A stretch of 41,145 nucleotides of DNA, taken from contig JAUXAL010000032.1 of NCBI GenBank assembly GCA_030619925.1, positions 1 through 41,145 of the forward strand. Reading direction: 5' to 3'. The first letter of the stretch is position 1. Each line of letters opens with the position of its first letter. The stretch is from Phycisphaerae bacterium (GTDB lineage Bacteria; Planctomycetota; Phycisphaerae; Sedimentisphaerales; Anaerobacaceae). The notes beneath the pieces were generated by a model. That model was given only the letters and a program-made list of their open reading frames with translations, was not told where the DNA came from and did not search any database. A program made the translations under genes and the position numbers. Positions 17,138 to 25,849 of the stretch are shown here, piece after piece.

Positions 17138-19165
17138 TCACTTTTTCTCAATTGTTTTCTTTGCTGCCTTTACAACATTATCAACTGTAATGCCGAACTT
17201 CTCGAAGCAGACCTTCCCCGGTGCGGATGCACCAAATGACGACATCCCAACGAAGATATCTTTCTCGCCCAGCCATTTGTGCCAGCCTAATTCGACGCCG
17301 GCTTCAATCCCAACCCTTGCTTTGACATTGGGTGGAATAACCGAATCTTTGTATTCCTGGCTCTGTTTGTCAAACAGCTCCCAGCAGGGCATACTGACCA
17401 CCTGCGCGGCTATTTTTTCAGCCGCCAGTTTCTCCGCGGCCTCCAGAGCAATGCCAACCTCCGAGCCGCTCGCCAAAAGCAGCACATCCGGCTTGTCGGC
17501 ACCAGCCAGAACATAAGCGCCCTTACTGAGATTCGCCGCGGAACCGTATTTGTCCTGGTCTAAAACGGTCAATCCCTGCCGGGTGAGAAGCAAAGCCACC
17601 GGCCCATCTCGATTCTCCAACGCGAACTTCCACGCCTGCGCCGTCTCGTTTGCATCGGCCGGTCTGAACACTAACAGATTCGGTATCGCCCGTAAGCTCG
17701 CCAGTTGCTCTACCGGTTGATGGGTCGGCCCATCCTCACCAACGCCGATACTGTCGTGGGTGAACACAAATATGGTCGGATACTTCGACATGGCCGCCAC
17801 GCGTATCGCCCCCCGCATATAATCGGAGAAAACCAGAAACGTCCCGCCATACGCTCTGGCCAGGCCGCTTACGGAAATCCCGTTCATTATCGCGCCCATC
17901 GCGTGTTCTCTTATCCCGTAGTGTATATATCTGCCGTCACGCGCATCTTTCTGGAAATTCTTTGCATCGGCAAACCGCGTATTGTTCGAAGGCGTCAAAT
18001 CCGCCGAGCCGCCCAGGACCAGCGGCAGCTTCGGCATCAGCGCATCAAGGGCCTTCCCCGACGCCTTGCGTGTCGCGACAGAACTGCCAGCCTCGAACTT
18101 CGGCAAAATATCGTCAAGGTTCAGAGGCAGCTTGCCCGCCGCGGCATCACGGAACTGCTGAGCTAACTGCGGATGCGCCTTGGCGTAATCGGCAAACATC
18201 TTGTCCCACGCTTTCTTCGCCTCTGCCCCCTTCTCTACGGCTTTGCGCATATGGGACGATACCTCATCAGGGACATAGAAACTCTTTTCAGGGTCCCAGC
18301 CGAATCTTTCCTTAATCAATCTGATTTCATCATCGCCCAGAGGAGCGCCATGCGCCCCGGCCGTATCCTGCTTATTCGGACTGCCGTAAGCAATATGCGT
18401 GCGAAGTTTTATCAGGCCCGGCCGCTGCTTCTGGGCCTTGGCTTTTTCCAGGGCCTTCTCAAAGGCGGCCATATCGTTGCCGTCACCGCCGACTTCCTGG
18501 ACATTCCAGCCGTATGCCTGGTAACGCTTGGCCCTGTCTTCGGTAAATGCAAGGTCGGTATCGCCGTCGATGGTGATATGATTGTCATCGTAAACAACAA
18601 TCAGGTTATCCAGGCCCAGATGTCCCGCTAAGGAGCTGGCCTCTGACGCAACACCCTCCTGCAGATCGCCGTCGCTGACAATAACATAAATCTTATAATC
18701 GATAATTGGAAAACCATCCCGATTGAAGTAATTGGCCAGATACTTCTGCGCTATTGCCATCCCGACCGCATTGGAAATCCCCTGCCCCAACGGCCCGGTC
18801 GTAACTTCAACCCCGCGCTGCGGGTCATACTCCGGATGTCCGGGCGTTTTGCTGCCCCACTGCCGAAAGTTCTTCAGCTCATCCAGACTTATATCGTAAC
18901 CGGCCAAATGCAGCAGCGAATACAGCAGCGCACTGCCGTGACCCGCAGAAAGAACGAAACGGTCCCGATTATGCCATCCCGGATTAGCCGGGTTATGCTT
19001 GAGGTGTTTGGCCCATAGCACGTACGCCGCCGGCGCCATTCCCATCGGCATACCGGGATGCCCCGATTTCGCCTTCTGCACAGCTTCGGCAGATAGAAAC
19101 CGAATCGTTTGGACACAAAGCTCATCAAGTTCCGACAAACCTGGATTCTTTACGGATTTACTCAT
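17138..19165 (-). CDS. tkt: Transketolase
   Basis: Thiamine-diphosphate enzyme of the pentose phosphate pathway that moves two-carbon ketol units. The 675-residue length is normal. The N-terminal [19 protein letters not shown], the TPP motif [15 protein letters not shown] with DNHITIDG, the pyrimidine-binding part ([20 protein letters not shown]) and the C-terminal domain are all present. I chose ATG at 19163-19165, with GAGGAA at 19173-19178 positioned 7 nt upstream, over the GTG one codon earlier. It is divergent from the sulfatase gene. Identification is firm. Confidence 0.96.
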   Translation of the reverse strand: MSKSVKNPGLSELDELCVQTIRFLSAEAVQKAKSGHPGMPMGMAPAAYVLWAKHLKHNPANPGWHNRDRFVLSAGHGSALLYSLLHLAGYDISLDELKNFRQWGSKTPGHPEYDPQRGVEVTTGPLGQGISNAVGMAIAQKYLANYFNRDGFPIIDYKIYVIVSDGDLQEGVASEASSLAGHLGLDNLIVVYDDNHITIDGDTDLAFTEDRAKRYQAYGWNVQEVGGDGNDMAAFEKALEKAKAQKQRPGLIKLRTHIAYGSPNKQDTAGAHGAPLGDDEIRLIKERFGWDPEKSFYVPDEVSSHMRKAVEKGAEAKKAWDKMFADYAKAHPQLAQQFRDAAAGKLPLNLDDILPKFEAGSSVATRKASGKALDALMPKLPLVLGGSADLTPSNNTRFADAKNFQKDARDGRYIHYGIREHAMGAIMNGISVSGLARAYGGTFLVFSDYMRGAIRVAAMSKYPTIFVFTHDSIGVGEDGPTHQPVEQLASLRAIPNLLVFRPADANETAQAWKFALENRDGPVALLLTRQGLTVLDQDKYGSAANLSKGAYVLAGADKPDVLLLASGSEVGIALEAAEKLAAEKIAAQVVSMPCWELFDKQSQEYKDSVIPPNVKARVGIEAGVELGWHKWLGEKDIFVGMSSFGASAPGKVCFEKFGITVDNVVKAAKKTIEKK

Positions 19166-19300
19166 CACAAATTTCCTCTATAAGTTTTTTGATACACTTT
19201 TACCGTCAAAACGAAGCAAGAATCATACAGTAAAACTCTCATTTCAACAAGGATATTATTACCCAAGGACCAACCAACCCTACACAAGCTTCATACTTAG

Positions 19301-19319
19301 CCCCCAGTTTTACTGGGGG
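19301..19319. other. Perfect hairpin between divergent tkt and sulfatase genes
   Basis: CCCCCAGT and ACTGGGGG form an 8-bp perfect stem with a TTT loop, 30 bp before the sulfatase -35 box. No U-run follows on either strand. Role unknown; it could insulate the divergent units. Confidence 0.45.
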
Positions 19320-19348
19320 TTATCTGCAAAATGAAAAAACTTACTTAT

Positions 19349-19377
19349 TTGACAAACCTGTACTCCCATTGGATAAT
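19349..19377 (+). promoter_or_regulatory. Near-consensus sigma70 promoter of the sulfatase unit
   Basis: TTGACA at 19349-19354, a 17-nt spacer and GATAAT at 19372-19377. Transcription should start near 19384, giving a leader of about 46 nt. AGGAGG at 19416-19421 lies 8 nt before the ATG at 19430. Confidence 0.75.
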
Positions 19378-19429
19378 TACAACTACTAACTGAAATCTAA
19401 AGGATACAAACTAACAGGAGGCAGAGCAA

Positions 19430-20878
19430 ATGAGTCAAATATCAGGTTTAATGAATCGGCGGGACTTTCTCAAACTAACGGCAGCGGGCACAACGGCATT
19501 TCTATTGCCGGGCTGTGCCGGCGTTTTCCAACAGTCGGCTTCAAAGCTGCCGGAACACCCAAACGTGTTGTTCATTGCTATTGACGACCTCAATGACTGG
19601 ATTGGCTGCCTCGGCGGCCATCCCGACGTAGAGACGCCGAACCTCGACCGCCTCGCGCAAAGAGCGGTGCTTTTCACCAACGCCCACTGCTCGGCGCCTG
19701 CCTGCAATCCTTCACGAGCCAGTCTTATGACGGGAATCCTGCCGTCAACTTCCGGCGTCTATCGCAATCCAGACCCCTGGAGAAAGTCGCCGGCCCTGGC
19801 CAACGCCGTCACAATCCCGCAGCATTTTATGGCCCACGGCTACCGCGCCGTTGGCGGCGGCAAGATTTACCACGGAGGCTTCCCCGACCCGCCGTCATGG
19901 CAGGAGTATTTCCCATCTCAGAAAAAGAACAAACCCGATGACCCGATGCCCCCGAATCGGCCGTTGAACGGCATCCCTAAAACCGCGCATTTCGACTGGG
20001 GCCCGGTAGATGTGCCCGACGACCAGATGGGTGACCGAAAAGTCGCTGCCTGGGCCATCTCAGAGCTGCGCAGAGAGCATGACAGGCCGTTTTTCCTCGG
20101 CTGTGGCTTCTTCCGCCCTCATTTGCCCTGGTACGTACCGCCGGAGTATTTCGATATGTACCCGGCCGACAGGGTAACTTTGCCGAACGTCAATGAAAAC
20201 GACCTTGATGACGTCCCTGCGATTGGCAGAAAAATGGCCAAGCCCGAGAAGGACCATAAAAAGGTCATCGAGCACAAACAGTGGCGCAAGGCCGTGCAGG
20301 GTTATCTGGCATCTATCACTTTTGTGGATACCTGCGTGGGTCAGGTAATTGATGCCCTGGATAAAAGTCCCTATGCGGACAATACTGTGGTTGTACTTTG
20401 GAGCGACCACGGCTGGCACCTCGGCGAAAAACTGCATTGGCGCAAATTTGCCCTCTGGGAAGAGGCAACTCATAACGTTCTGATGGTCATTGCGCCGGGT
20501 GTCACCCGCCCCGGCCGGCGCTGCTCGCGGCCCGTCAGTATGGTCGATATCTACCCTACGCTCATAGACCTTTGCAATCTGACCCCGAAAGAGGAGCTCG
20601 AAGGCAGAAGTCTGTTGCCGTTATTGAGGAATCCCAGAGCAAGCTGGGACCGCCCGGCCCTGACAACACATGGCCGTAATAATCATTCGCTGCGTACGGA
20701 ACGCTGGCGGTACATCCGTTATAGTGACGGCACCGAGGAACTCTACGACCACGACAAAGACGAGCTGGAGTGGAACAATCTCGCTGAGGACCCCAGGTAT
20801 GCCCGCATAAAGAAGAAACTTGCAAAATGGCTGCCTGAGACGAATGTCCCCGATGTGCCGAGAGCCAAGGGCAAGTAA
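19430..20878 (+). CDS. Tat-exported lipoprotein sulfatase (iduronate-2-sulfatase-like)
   Basis: A 482-residue sulfatase that cleaves sulfate esters, probably from a polysaccharide. The N-terminus has a twin-arginine signal MNRRDFLKLTAAG ending in a lipobox LLPGC (Cys29), so the enzyme should be exported folded and lipid-anchored. VLFIAIDDLND carries the first metal ligands (D52, D53). The modification motif C-N-P-S-R with C92 fits the C-x-P-S-R consensus, so C92 needs conversion to formylglycine. SDHGWHLGEKLHW and the C-terminal TERWRYIRYSDGTEELYDH are typical of the S1 sulfatases close to iduronate-2-sulfatase. No maturation enzyme is visible nearby. The next gene follows after 99 bp. Confidence 0.93.
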   Translation: MSQISGLMNRRDFLKLTAAGTTAFLLPGCAGVFQQSASKLPEHPNVLFIAIDDLNDWIGCLGGHPDVETPNLDRLAQRAVLFTNAHCSAPACNPSRASLMTGILPSTSGVYRNPDPWRKSPALANAVTIPQHFMAHGYRAVGGGKIYHGGFPDPPSWQEYFPSQKKNKPDDPMPPNRPLNGIPKTAHFDWGPVDVPDDQMGDRKVAAWAISELRREHDRPFFLGCGFFRPHLPWYVPPEYFDMYPADRVTLPNVNENDLDDVPAIGRKMAKPEKDHKKVIEHKQWRKAVQGYLASITFVDTCVGQVIDALDKSPYADNTVVVLWSDHGWHLGEKLHWRKFALWEEATHNVLMVIAPGVTRPGRRCSRPVSMVDIYPTLIDLCNLTPKEELEGRSLLPLLRNPRASWDRPALTTHGRNNHSLRTERWRYIRYSDGTEELYDHDKDELEWNNLAEDPRYARIKKKLAKWLPETNVPDVPRAKGK

Positions 20879-20977
20879 AGGAAACGCTGACCAAAAGTGA
20901 AGCGCGCACAGTAGCAAAATGCTCAGGGCCACAAGGACCTGAACAATCACCGTTATTAACTAAGAAAGGTCTAATCT

Positions 20978-22879
20978 ATGAGTTTCGCACGAAAAAGGAC
21001 GTTTTGGGGGCTGATTGTTATCCTGCTTCTGGCTTGTTTTGGACCGTTGGCGACCGCCGGCACAAAGCCCTACCGGGTACTGGTGGTAATCGGCGACCAG
21101 TGGGACGACCCCGGCAGTTACAATATAGACAGCACACGGGTCTCCGGCGAGGATTTCCGCGACGTCGTTACCATGCTAAAAATCTGGGGCATACCATTTG
21201 ATATCCTGCGTCTGGACCAGCAGCGCCTCCAGATAAACAGATTCCTAAATGGAATCGCACAGCCCAATTATGCCTGTGTGATATGGATGGCCGACCCGGA
21301 TAAGCTTGAAGGCTACTCGGCCCACTACCAGACGCTGCGCGACGCTGTCGAGGACTACGGAATGAGCTTGATAGCCCTGTTTGACTACATAAAAACCCCC
21401 GATGTCGCCAAACTGCTCGGCGTCGATTATAAAGGCCTTACAACCACCGCCGCCAGGAACAAAAAGCAGGCCTTTGCGATTTCTAAAGAACACTTCATCA
21501 CCGCCGGCATGGTCGGGACCGTTCTGACCGGTGAGGGCGAAGCCGACATCACAACGGTCCGCTGCAAAGCCAAACGCGATACGCAGGTACTCGGAACGCT
21601 CGCAGGACATCCGCAGTTGGTCGTAACTGACCTCAAAGATGACGTCAAAACAGTCTGGATCGGCGGCGGCCGCGACTGGCTCGGCAAACATCCTGTTATC
21701 AGAAAGATTTTTAGAAACGCCCTTGTCTATTGTCTGGGCTTCGGCCTGTTCAACGACAATTTCGACAACGCTTTCATATTCATTATGGACGACATGGGCG
21801 CGTCGGAGCACGCCTACAGCTTGAGATGGCACTACCCCACGCCGAGCAAAGAGACGATAGTCAAGTACCTGGTTGAGCCGCTGGAGCAATACGGTTTCGT
21901 GATGGTTCAGAACGTCACGCCCGGCTATGCCAACCCTGTGACTCGCATGGTTGAAAGTCCCTGGGAAAGAGAGAAGTTTATTGACCCGTTTGGCAACATG
22001 CAGGACTACGCTTCCACCAAGGAAGGACTGGACGAAGGCCTCCGGCGTGGTGTGTTCGAGATCCACGCTCATCGGGCGTGGACACACGTGACCTGGGACC
22101 TGGATTCGCCGCCTGGACCGTGGTGGGATGCGCCGATCGATGGAGAGAGGGCACACCCGGACTGGTACCAAGAAACCTATGACGAACGCCGCGGCACGCC
22201 CGTGCCCTCTAATGATATGCTCTTCATCTACAAGGTTGGCCGTGACGCGGTCGAGCGACAGTTCGGCGTAACGCCGTTGGCGGTGACCGTCCGTCCCGGT
22301 ACCGGTCTCTACGATGACAACGGGCGTCTGGCAGCTATTGCCGGTTACGGCATCGGTCGTTGGCAGTACGTCGGCACCGACTATGTGATCCAGTTCAGCA
22401 TCGACCAGATGGTCCCCGACCGGTTCGTCTGCCACGACTTGGACCTCATCGCGAAGACCGACTCGGAGGTCACCAGCCCGACGAATGACATCCAGCGGGC
22501 AGCGACGGCGGCCTTGCTTGCGGCGAAGGTAGTCGGAGGTCGGCGAATCGACCTGAGGAAACGCGAGTGGATCGAGTCCAGGAAAGACAAAAAATGGATT
22601 GGCTATAACGAAGTCTGTGCCTACGTCCATAGTGATATTAATATTCAGGCGGCGGGTGCTTTGACTATGCTGCTCGATTACGATAGTCATTATTGCCGGT
22701 ATTTCTCCAACCATAAATCTACCTGGACAATCGAACTTTCTGACCGTTACCGTAAAAAGCTCGGCAGAAATGCTACTATTATCATTGATGGCAAGTCCAA
22801 GAGAATGGCACTGACAAGAAGTCAGGCCATCGACATTCCTGCAGGAGTAGGGCGGCACAGAGTTGTAATTAAAAGGTAA
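20978..22879 (+). CDS. Secreted protein with polysaccharide-deacetylase-like domain
   Basis: A 633-residue protein with a signal peptide (MSFARKRTFWGLIVILLL to about residue 27). Residues about 30-250 look like a flavodoxin/glutamine-amidotransferase-like sensor fold (PYRVLVVIGDQWDD). Residues about 260-500 resemble a NodB/glycosidase-like barrel: FIFIMDDMGASEHAY provides an Asp-Asp pair, GVFEIHAHRAWTHV a His pair, and PLAVTVRPGTGLYDDNG a later strand. A beta-rich C-terminus follows. If the comparison holds it acts on an acetylated glycan. I do not recognise the exact family. AAAGG lies 9 nt before the ATG. It shares the sulfatase transcription unit, which supports a joint role in glycan breakdown. 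Confidence 0.6.
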   Translation: MSFARKRTFWGLIVILLLACFGPLATAGTKPYRVLVVIGDQWDDPGSYNIDSTRVSGEDFRDVVTMLKIWGIPFDILRLDQQRLQINRFLNGIAQPNYACVIWMADPDKLEGYSAHYQTLRDAVEDYGMSLIALFDYIKTPDVAKLLGVDYKGLTTTAARNKKQAFAISKEHFITAGMVGTVLTGEGEADITTVRCKAKRDTQVLGTLAGHPQLVVTDLKDDVKTVWIGGGRDWLGKHPVIRKIFRNALVYCLGFGLFNDNFDNAFIFIMDDMGASEHAYSLRWHYPTPSKETIVKYLVEPLEQYGFVMVQNVTPGYANPVTRMVESPWEREKFIDPFGNMQDYASTKEGLDEGLRRGVFEIHAHRAWTHVTWDLDSPPGPWWDAPIDGERAHPDWYQETYDERRGTPVPSNDMLFIYKVGRDAVERQFGVTPLAVTVRPGTGLYDDNGRLAAIAGYGIGRWQYVGTDYVIQFSIDQMVPDRFVCHDLDLIAKTDSEVTSPTNDIQRAATAALLAAKVVGGRRIDLRKREWIESRKDKKWIGYNEVCAYVHSDINIQAAGALTMLLDYDSHYCRYFSNHKSTWTIELSDRYRKKLGRNATIIIDGKSKRMALTRSQAIDIPAGVGRHRVVIKR

Positions 22880-22887
22880 ATACACTT

Positions 22888-22910
22888 GGGTTCCCGCTTT
22901 GCGGGGGCCC
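22888..22910 (+). terminator. Hairpin terminator candidate of the sulfatase unit
   Basis: GGGTTCCCGC, a TTT loop and GCGGGGGCCC form a 10-bp RNA stem with two G-U pairs, 8 nt behind the stop codon. The tail TTCTCATAT is only moderately U-rich. It also lies between convergent genes. Confidence 0.5.
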
Positions 22911-23001
22911 TTCTCATATATTAAAGTTCTTGGCGATATAGGTCCGGAGGGAACATAGCACAGAGGAGAGATGCCAGACGACAAAGGACAGACTCTGATT
23001 T

Positions 23002-23934
23002 TCAGTAGTCTCGAAACCTTCTCATCCAATCCGGCCAGTTTCCCGGCATGACACCGCCGGCTTTGGTCCAGGGCCCGCTCATATTGAAATTTCGATGCCA
23101 CTTCAACGTCCACAACTCCTTAAGCCCAACCTTTCTTGCAGACCAATCCAAGAAGACGCAGTTCACAAAACCATTGTGCCGGTTCAAGCAGGGCCATCCC
23201 ATGTGCTGTTCAACCCCTTGCAAACTCGGCAGGGCATCCCATGCCACACCCTCGAATGATGGTGGAGCGTTGTTGTCTTCCGGCCAGAAATTATACCGCT
23301 GGCCAGCCAAAAACAGCGGTATGTATGCCGCCCCTCTTATATTGGGCGTGCGCCAGTGATTCTCTGGAAGATTGTGCTGAGCGTAGCCGGGGCTGGGGTT
23401 GTTGCAGAAACCGTTGATACCGTAACTTCCCTTAATCGGTTTGAGCCATCCCTGCCGTTGATAATAGCCCCACGCGGTGGTCGAGCCAAGAAACGTCCCT
23501 TTGCGACCGAGACTCTCGCCCGACTCGGTGAACCACTCCTTTGTGGCGTTCGGACAACACGTCAACTGCGTATCCCATTTGTAGTAAGGTCCAAGGGCCT
23601 TGACCCATCGGTGGTTGCGGTCATGGGGGTGGGTGTTCGCCCTACCATTGACGCCTTCCATGAAGCTGCCGTTGTTGTCGTCAGTGTACATGGAGAAGTA
23701 CAGGCCCCATTGCTTGATCTGGGTCAGACAGGCCACGCTACGTGCCTGTTTTCGGACTCTCGACAACGCTGGCATCAATATCGCCATCAATAGCGCAATT
23801 ATGGCAATCACCACCAGCAGCTCTATTAACGTGAACGCCGTTAGAAATCTTCCCCTTTCCCGGTCAGGGGTCTTAATCTTGACTGTCGTCAGACAAGTTT
23901 CTAACGCGGTAAATGCTCTTGTTTTGTTCATCAC
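23002..23934 (-). CDS. Type II secretion-like pseudopilin, paralogue 1
   Basis: A 310-residue protein. After a leader of about 35 residues comes the prepilin peptidase motif FTLIELLVVIAIIALLMAIL, which forms the N-terminal membrane helix. The outside part has QIKQWGLYFSMYTDDNNG, several Cys pairs, and the tail HNGFVNCVFLDWSARKVG followed by LKELWTLKWHR, a variant of the His-x9-Asp motif with Trp instead of Gly. Such proteins are numerous in planctomycetes and are thought to assemble into pilus-like secretion structures. The long leader suggests that an internal start (for example at Met2) is used. Paralogous to the next gene. Confidence 0.85.
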   Translation of the reverse strand: MMNKTRAFTALETCLTTVKIKTPDRERGRFLTAFTLIELLVVIAIIALLMAILMPALSRVRKQARSVACLTQIKQWGLYFSMYTDDNNGSFMEGVNGRANTHPHDRNHRWVKALGPYYKWDTQLTCCPNATKEWFTESGESLGRKGTFLGSTTAWGYYQRQGWLKPIKGSYGINGFCNNPSPGYAQHNLPENHWRTPNIRGAAYIPLFLAGQRYNFWPEDNNAPPSFEGVAWDALPSLQGVEQHMGWPCLNRHNGFVNCVFLDWSARKVGLKELWTLKWHRNFNMSGPWTKAGGVMPGNWPDWMRRFRDY

Positions 23935-24037
23935 GACGTCCTTCAGTACCTTCTCATTATTCTGCTTTTCGCAATTACGCTTTATATGACTTCGCCAAAA
24001 CGCAAATTGCTTGTGGTTTTTTGTGCCGGAGTTATTC

Positions 24038-24877
24038 TTAGTAATCTTTAAATCTTCTCATCCATTCCGGCCATACCGGTGCCAGATAGTTTATGTCGTA
24101 GCTTCGATGCCACTTAAGCTTCCACAACTCTTTGAGCCCCACCTTTTTGACAGACCAATCCAAAAAAACGCTGTTTACGAACCCGTCGTGCCGGTTGAGG
24201 CAGAAACGCTTCATACCACCAGCCCGCTCACCATCATATTCCGGGGGCTGGTTGGTAGGCTCTGGGTGGGATCCATACCACCAACAATCCAAAAACAGTG
24301 GTATATAACCTACACCTTTAACATTGGGAATCCTCCAGTGATTTTCAGCTGGACGGCTACCATGACTGAACTGGACATCTGGTGGTAAATTGTAGACCCA
24401 GGCATTTATACCATAGCTGCCGTAAGCACCTTCTACATAGTAGTTACTTTGCCAGGCTGCAAATGGAATACGGCCTCCCTCGGCCTCAAGCTTCGTGGCC
24501 ATCGGGCAACACCGTAGCTTTGCCTCTTTGTAGTACGGCATCGTCGCCTTGATCCAGTCCCCATGACCCATGGTGGGGCTCCAATAGCCGGCGGAGAAAT
24601 AGCCGTTGTTGCCATCTGTGTACATCGAAAAGATTACACCCCATTGTTTCAGTTGCGTCTGACAGACAACTGTTTTTACCTGTTTCTTCACCCGTTGTAG
24701 CGCCGGCATCAATATCGCCATCAATAGCGCGATTATGGCAATCACCACCAGCAGCTCTATTAACGTAAACCCCGCCTCGCTGGAGAGCTTTCTCCTGACG
24801 GGGCAAATCCTGTTCGTCTGTCTATAATTGTACTGCATTTTCTTTATGCCTAAAGTTGCAAACCACAACATGAGCAC
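24038..24877 (-). CDS. Type II secretion-like pseudopilin, paralogue 2
   Basis: Up to 279 residues, same plan as its neighbour: FTLIELLVVIAIIALLMAIL helix, QLKQWGVIFSMYTDGNNG, and the tail HDGFVNSVFLDWSVKKVG plus LKELWKLKWHRSYD, ending MRRFKDY as paralogue 1 ends MRRFRDY. This is clearly a tandem duplication. The true start is uncertain: the frame opens with GTG at 24877, and ATG codons at 24871 and 24838 are alternatives with no strong ribosome binding site. The latter leaves a leader of about 22 residues, which is the more usual length. Confidence 0.83.
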   Translation of the reverse strand: MLMLWFATLGIKKMQYNYRQTNRICPVRRKLSSEAGFTLIELLVVIAIIALLMAILMPALQRVKKQVKTVVCQTQLKQWGVIFSMYTDGNNGYFSAGYWSPTMGHGDWIKATMPYYKEAKLRCCPMATKLEAEGGRIPFAAWQSNYYVEGAYGSYGINAWVYNLPPDVQFSHGSRPAENHWRIPNVKGVGYIPLFLDCWWYGSHPEPTNQPPEYDGERAGGMKRFCLNRHDGFVNSVFLDWSVKKVGLKELWKLKWHRSYDINYLAPVWPEWMRRFKDY

Positions 24878-24960
24878 ACGCTTATTGAGTTTGACCGATC
24901 TATCGAATCCTCAGCGTGCTCTGCTAACCTTCTGTTTCTACTGCCAGAAGAAACCGCTCT

Positions 24961-25039
24961 TTATTATTGAACTTTGCGTTATTAAAGCAACACTGGGTGT
25001 TGAAAATAATTTATTTTGCAAACATCAATAATCTAACGG
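24961..25039. repeat. Dispersed repeat, copy A
   Basis: Shares TTGAACTTTGCGTTATTAA, AAGCAAC and TATTTTGCAAACATCA with copy B at 35147-35250. It lacks the internal hairpin present in copies B and C. It overlaps the last codons and stop of the DUF1080 gene and lies upstream of pseudopilin paralogue 2. Confidence 0.7.
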
Positions 25040-25708
25040 TTCGATGTAGATATTGCGGAACTCGATTGGGCTGCCTTCGCTCTGCAGGCATATCCAGCCG
25101 GCGGTTTCCGTAGCGTTGGTTCCCTCGTTCTGCAGCATGCCGTTGACGTAGCAGCGAATCGTATCTCCTTTGCAGTAGATTTCGTACGTGTTCCACCGGC
25201 CTGGGGGTCTTTCACTGCTCTGTTGTTTCTTGGTTATCACCACGAATTGTTTTTCGACGTTTTGTCTGTCCCGGCCGTCAACGGTGATACCGGTTCCGCC
25301 GATAAGGACTAAATCACCGGCGTTGCCCGCCTTTAACTGGCATTCGATACACCGGGGCCAGACCTTGTCCGGGCCTTTGGCATGCAGCAGCACACCACTG
25401 TTGGTTGGTTCGCCCGGCCAGCGCCATTCGAGGTGCAGGTGGTAGTCCTTATATTCGGCCTTGGTCCGCATATACCCGTTGGGTCGTCCCTCGCAATACA
25501 CAACGCCGTTGCTGACCGACCAAACCTCGTGCACATCGATTGTTTTGTCGGCAACGTACAACTTCCAGCCGGCAAAGTCTGTGCCGTTGAAGAGCGTCAC
25601 CTTTTCTTTCGGCCCGATAGGCCCGAACATTCCCTGACAGCCCACCAGTGCTGACAAAAGTACAATCAAAATACCCAGTGCAAATAATCCGCCTACAACT
25701 TGTCTCAT
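25025..25708 (-). CDS. DUF1080 (concanavalin-like glucanase fold) lipoprotein
   Basis: A 227-residue lipoprotein with lipobox ALVGC (Cys24). The family, also called 3-keto-disaccharide hydrolase, has a jelly-roll fold. VTLFNGTDFAGWKLY, VWSVSNGVVYCEGRPNGYM, YHLHLEWRWPG, NSGVLLHAKGPDKVWPRCIE and ERPPGRWNTYEIYCKGD are its standard order of blocks. It probably acts on sugars at the cell surface. GGAGGT lies 7 nt before the ATG. Its last codons lie in dispersed repeat copy A, suggesting that the C-terminal end has been replaced or extended by the repeat. Confidence 0.9.
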   Translation of the reverse strand: MRQVVGGLFALGILIVLLSALVGCQGMFGPIGPKEKVTLFNGTDFAGWKLYVADKTIDVHEVWSVSNGVVYCEGRPNGYMRTKAEYKDYHLHLEWRWPGEPTNSGVLLHAKGPDKVWPRCIECQLKAGNAGDLVLIGGTGITVDGRDRQNVEKQFVVITKKQQSSERPPGRWNTYEIYCKGDTIRCYVNGMLQNEGTNATETAGWICLQSEGSPIEFRNIYIEPLDY

Positions 25709-25746
25709 GGTCTTACCTCCATTAATCCTTTCTTACCCGAAGTTTT

Positions 25747-25822
25747 CTATTTATTGGACTTTGTGTTATTAAAGCAATGCTGCACGGCGGCCCCAAACTT
25801 TTTGGGGCTGTTCTCAGCGAGC
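25747..25822. repeat. Dispersed repeat, copy C (partial)
   Basis: TTATTGGACTTTGTGTTATT then AAAGCAATGCT matches the left part of copies A and B. It contains a perfect CCCCAAA/TTTGGGG stem with CTT loop at 25791-25807. Lies 39 bp upstream of the DUF1080 start on the minus strand. Confidence 0.6.
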
Positions 25823-25849
25823 AGTACGAACACAACCTCTTGCAGTCCA

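Noticed and set aside
21245-23113. A 622-codon open frame on the minus strand
   Set aside because: It lies antisense to the secreted deacetylase-like gene, which has a signal peptide, ribosome binding site and domain-like structure. The antisense product has no recognisable motif and also overlaps the pseudopilin gene end. It is a codon-bias shadow.
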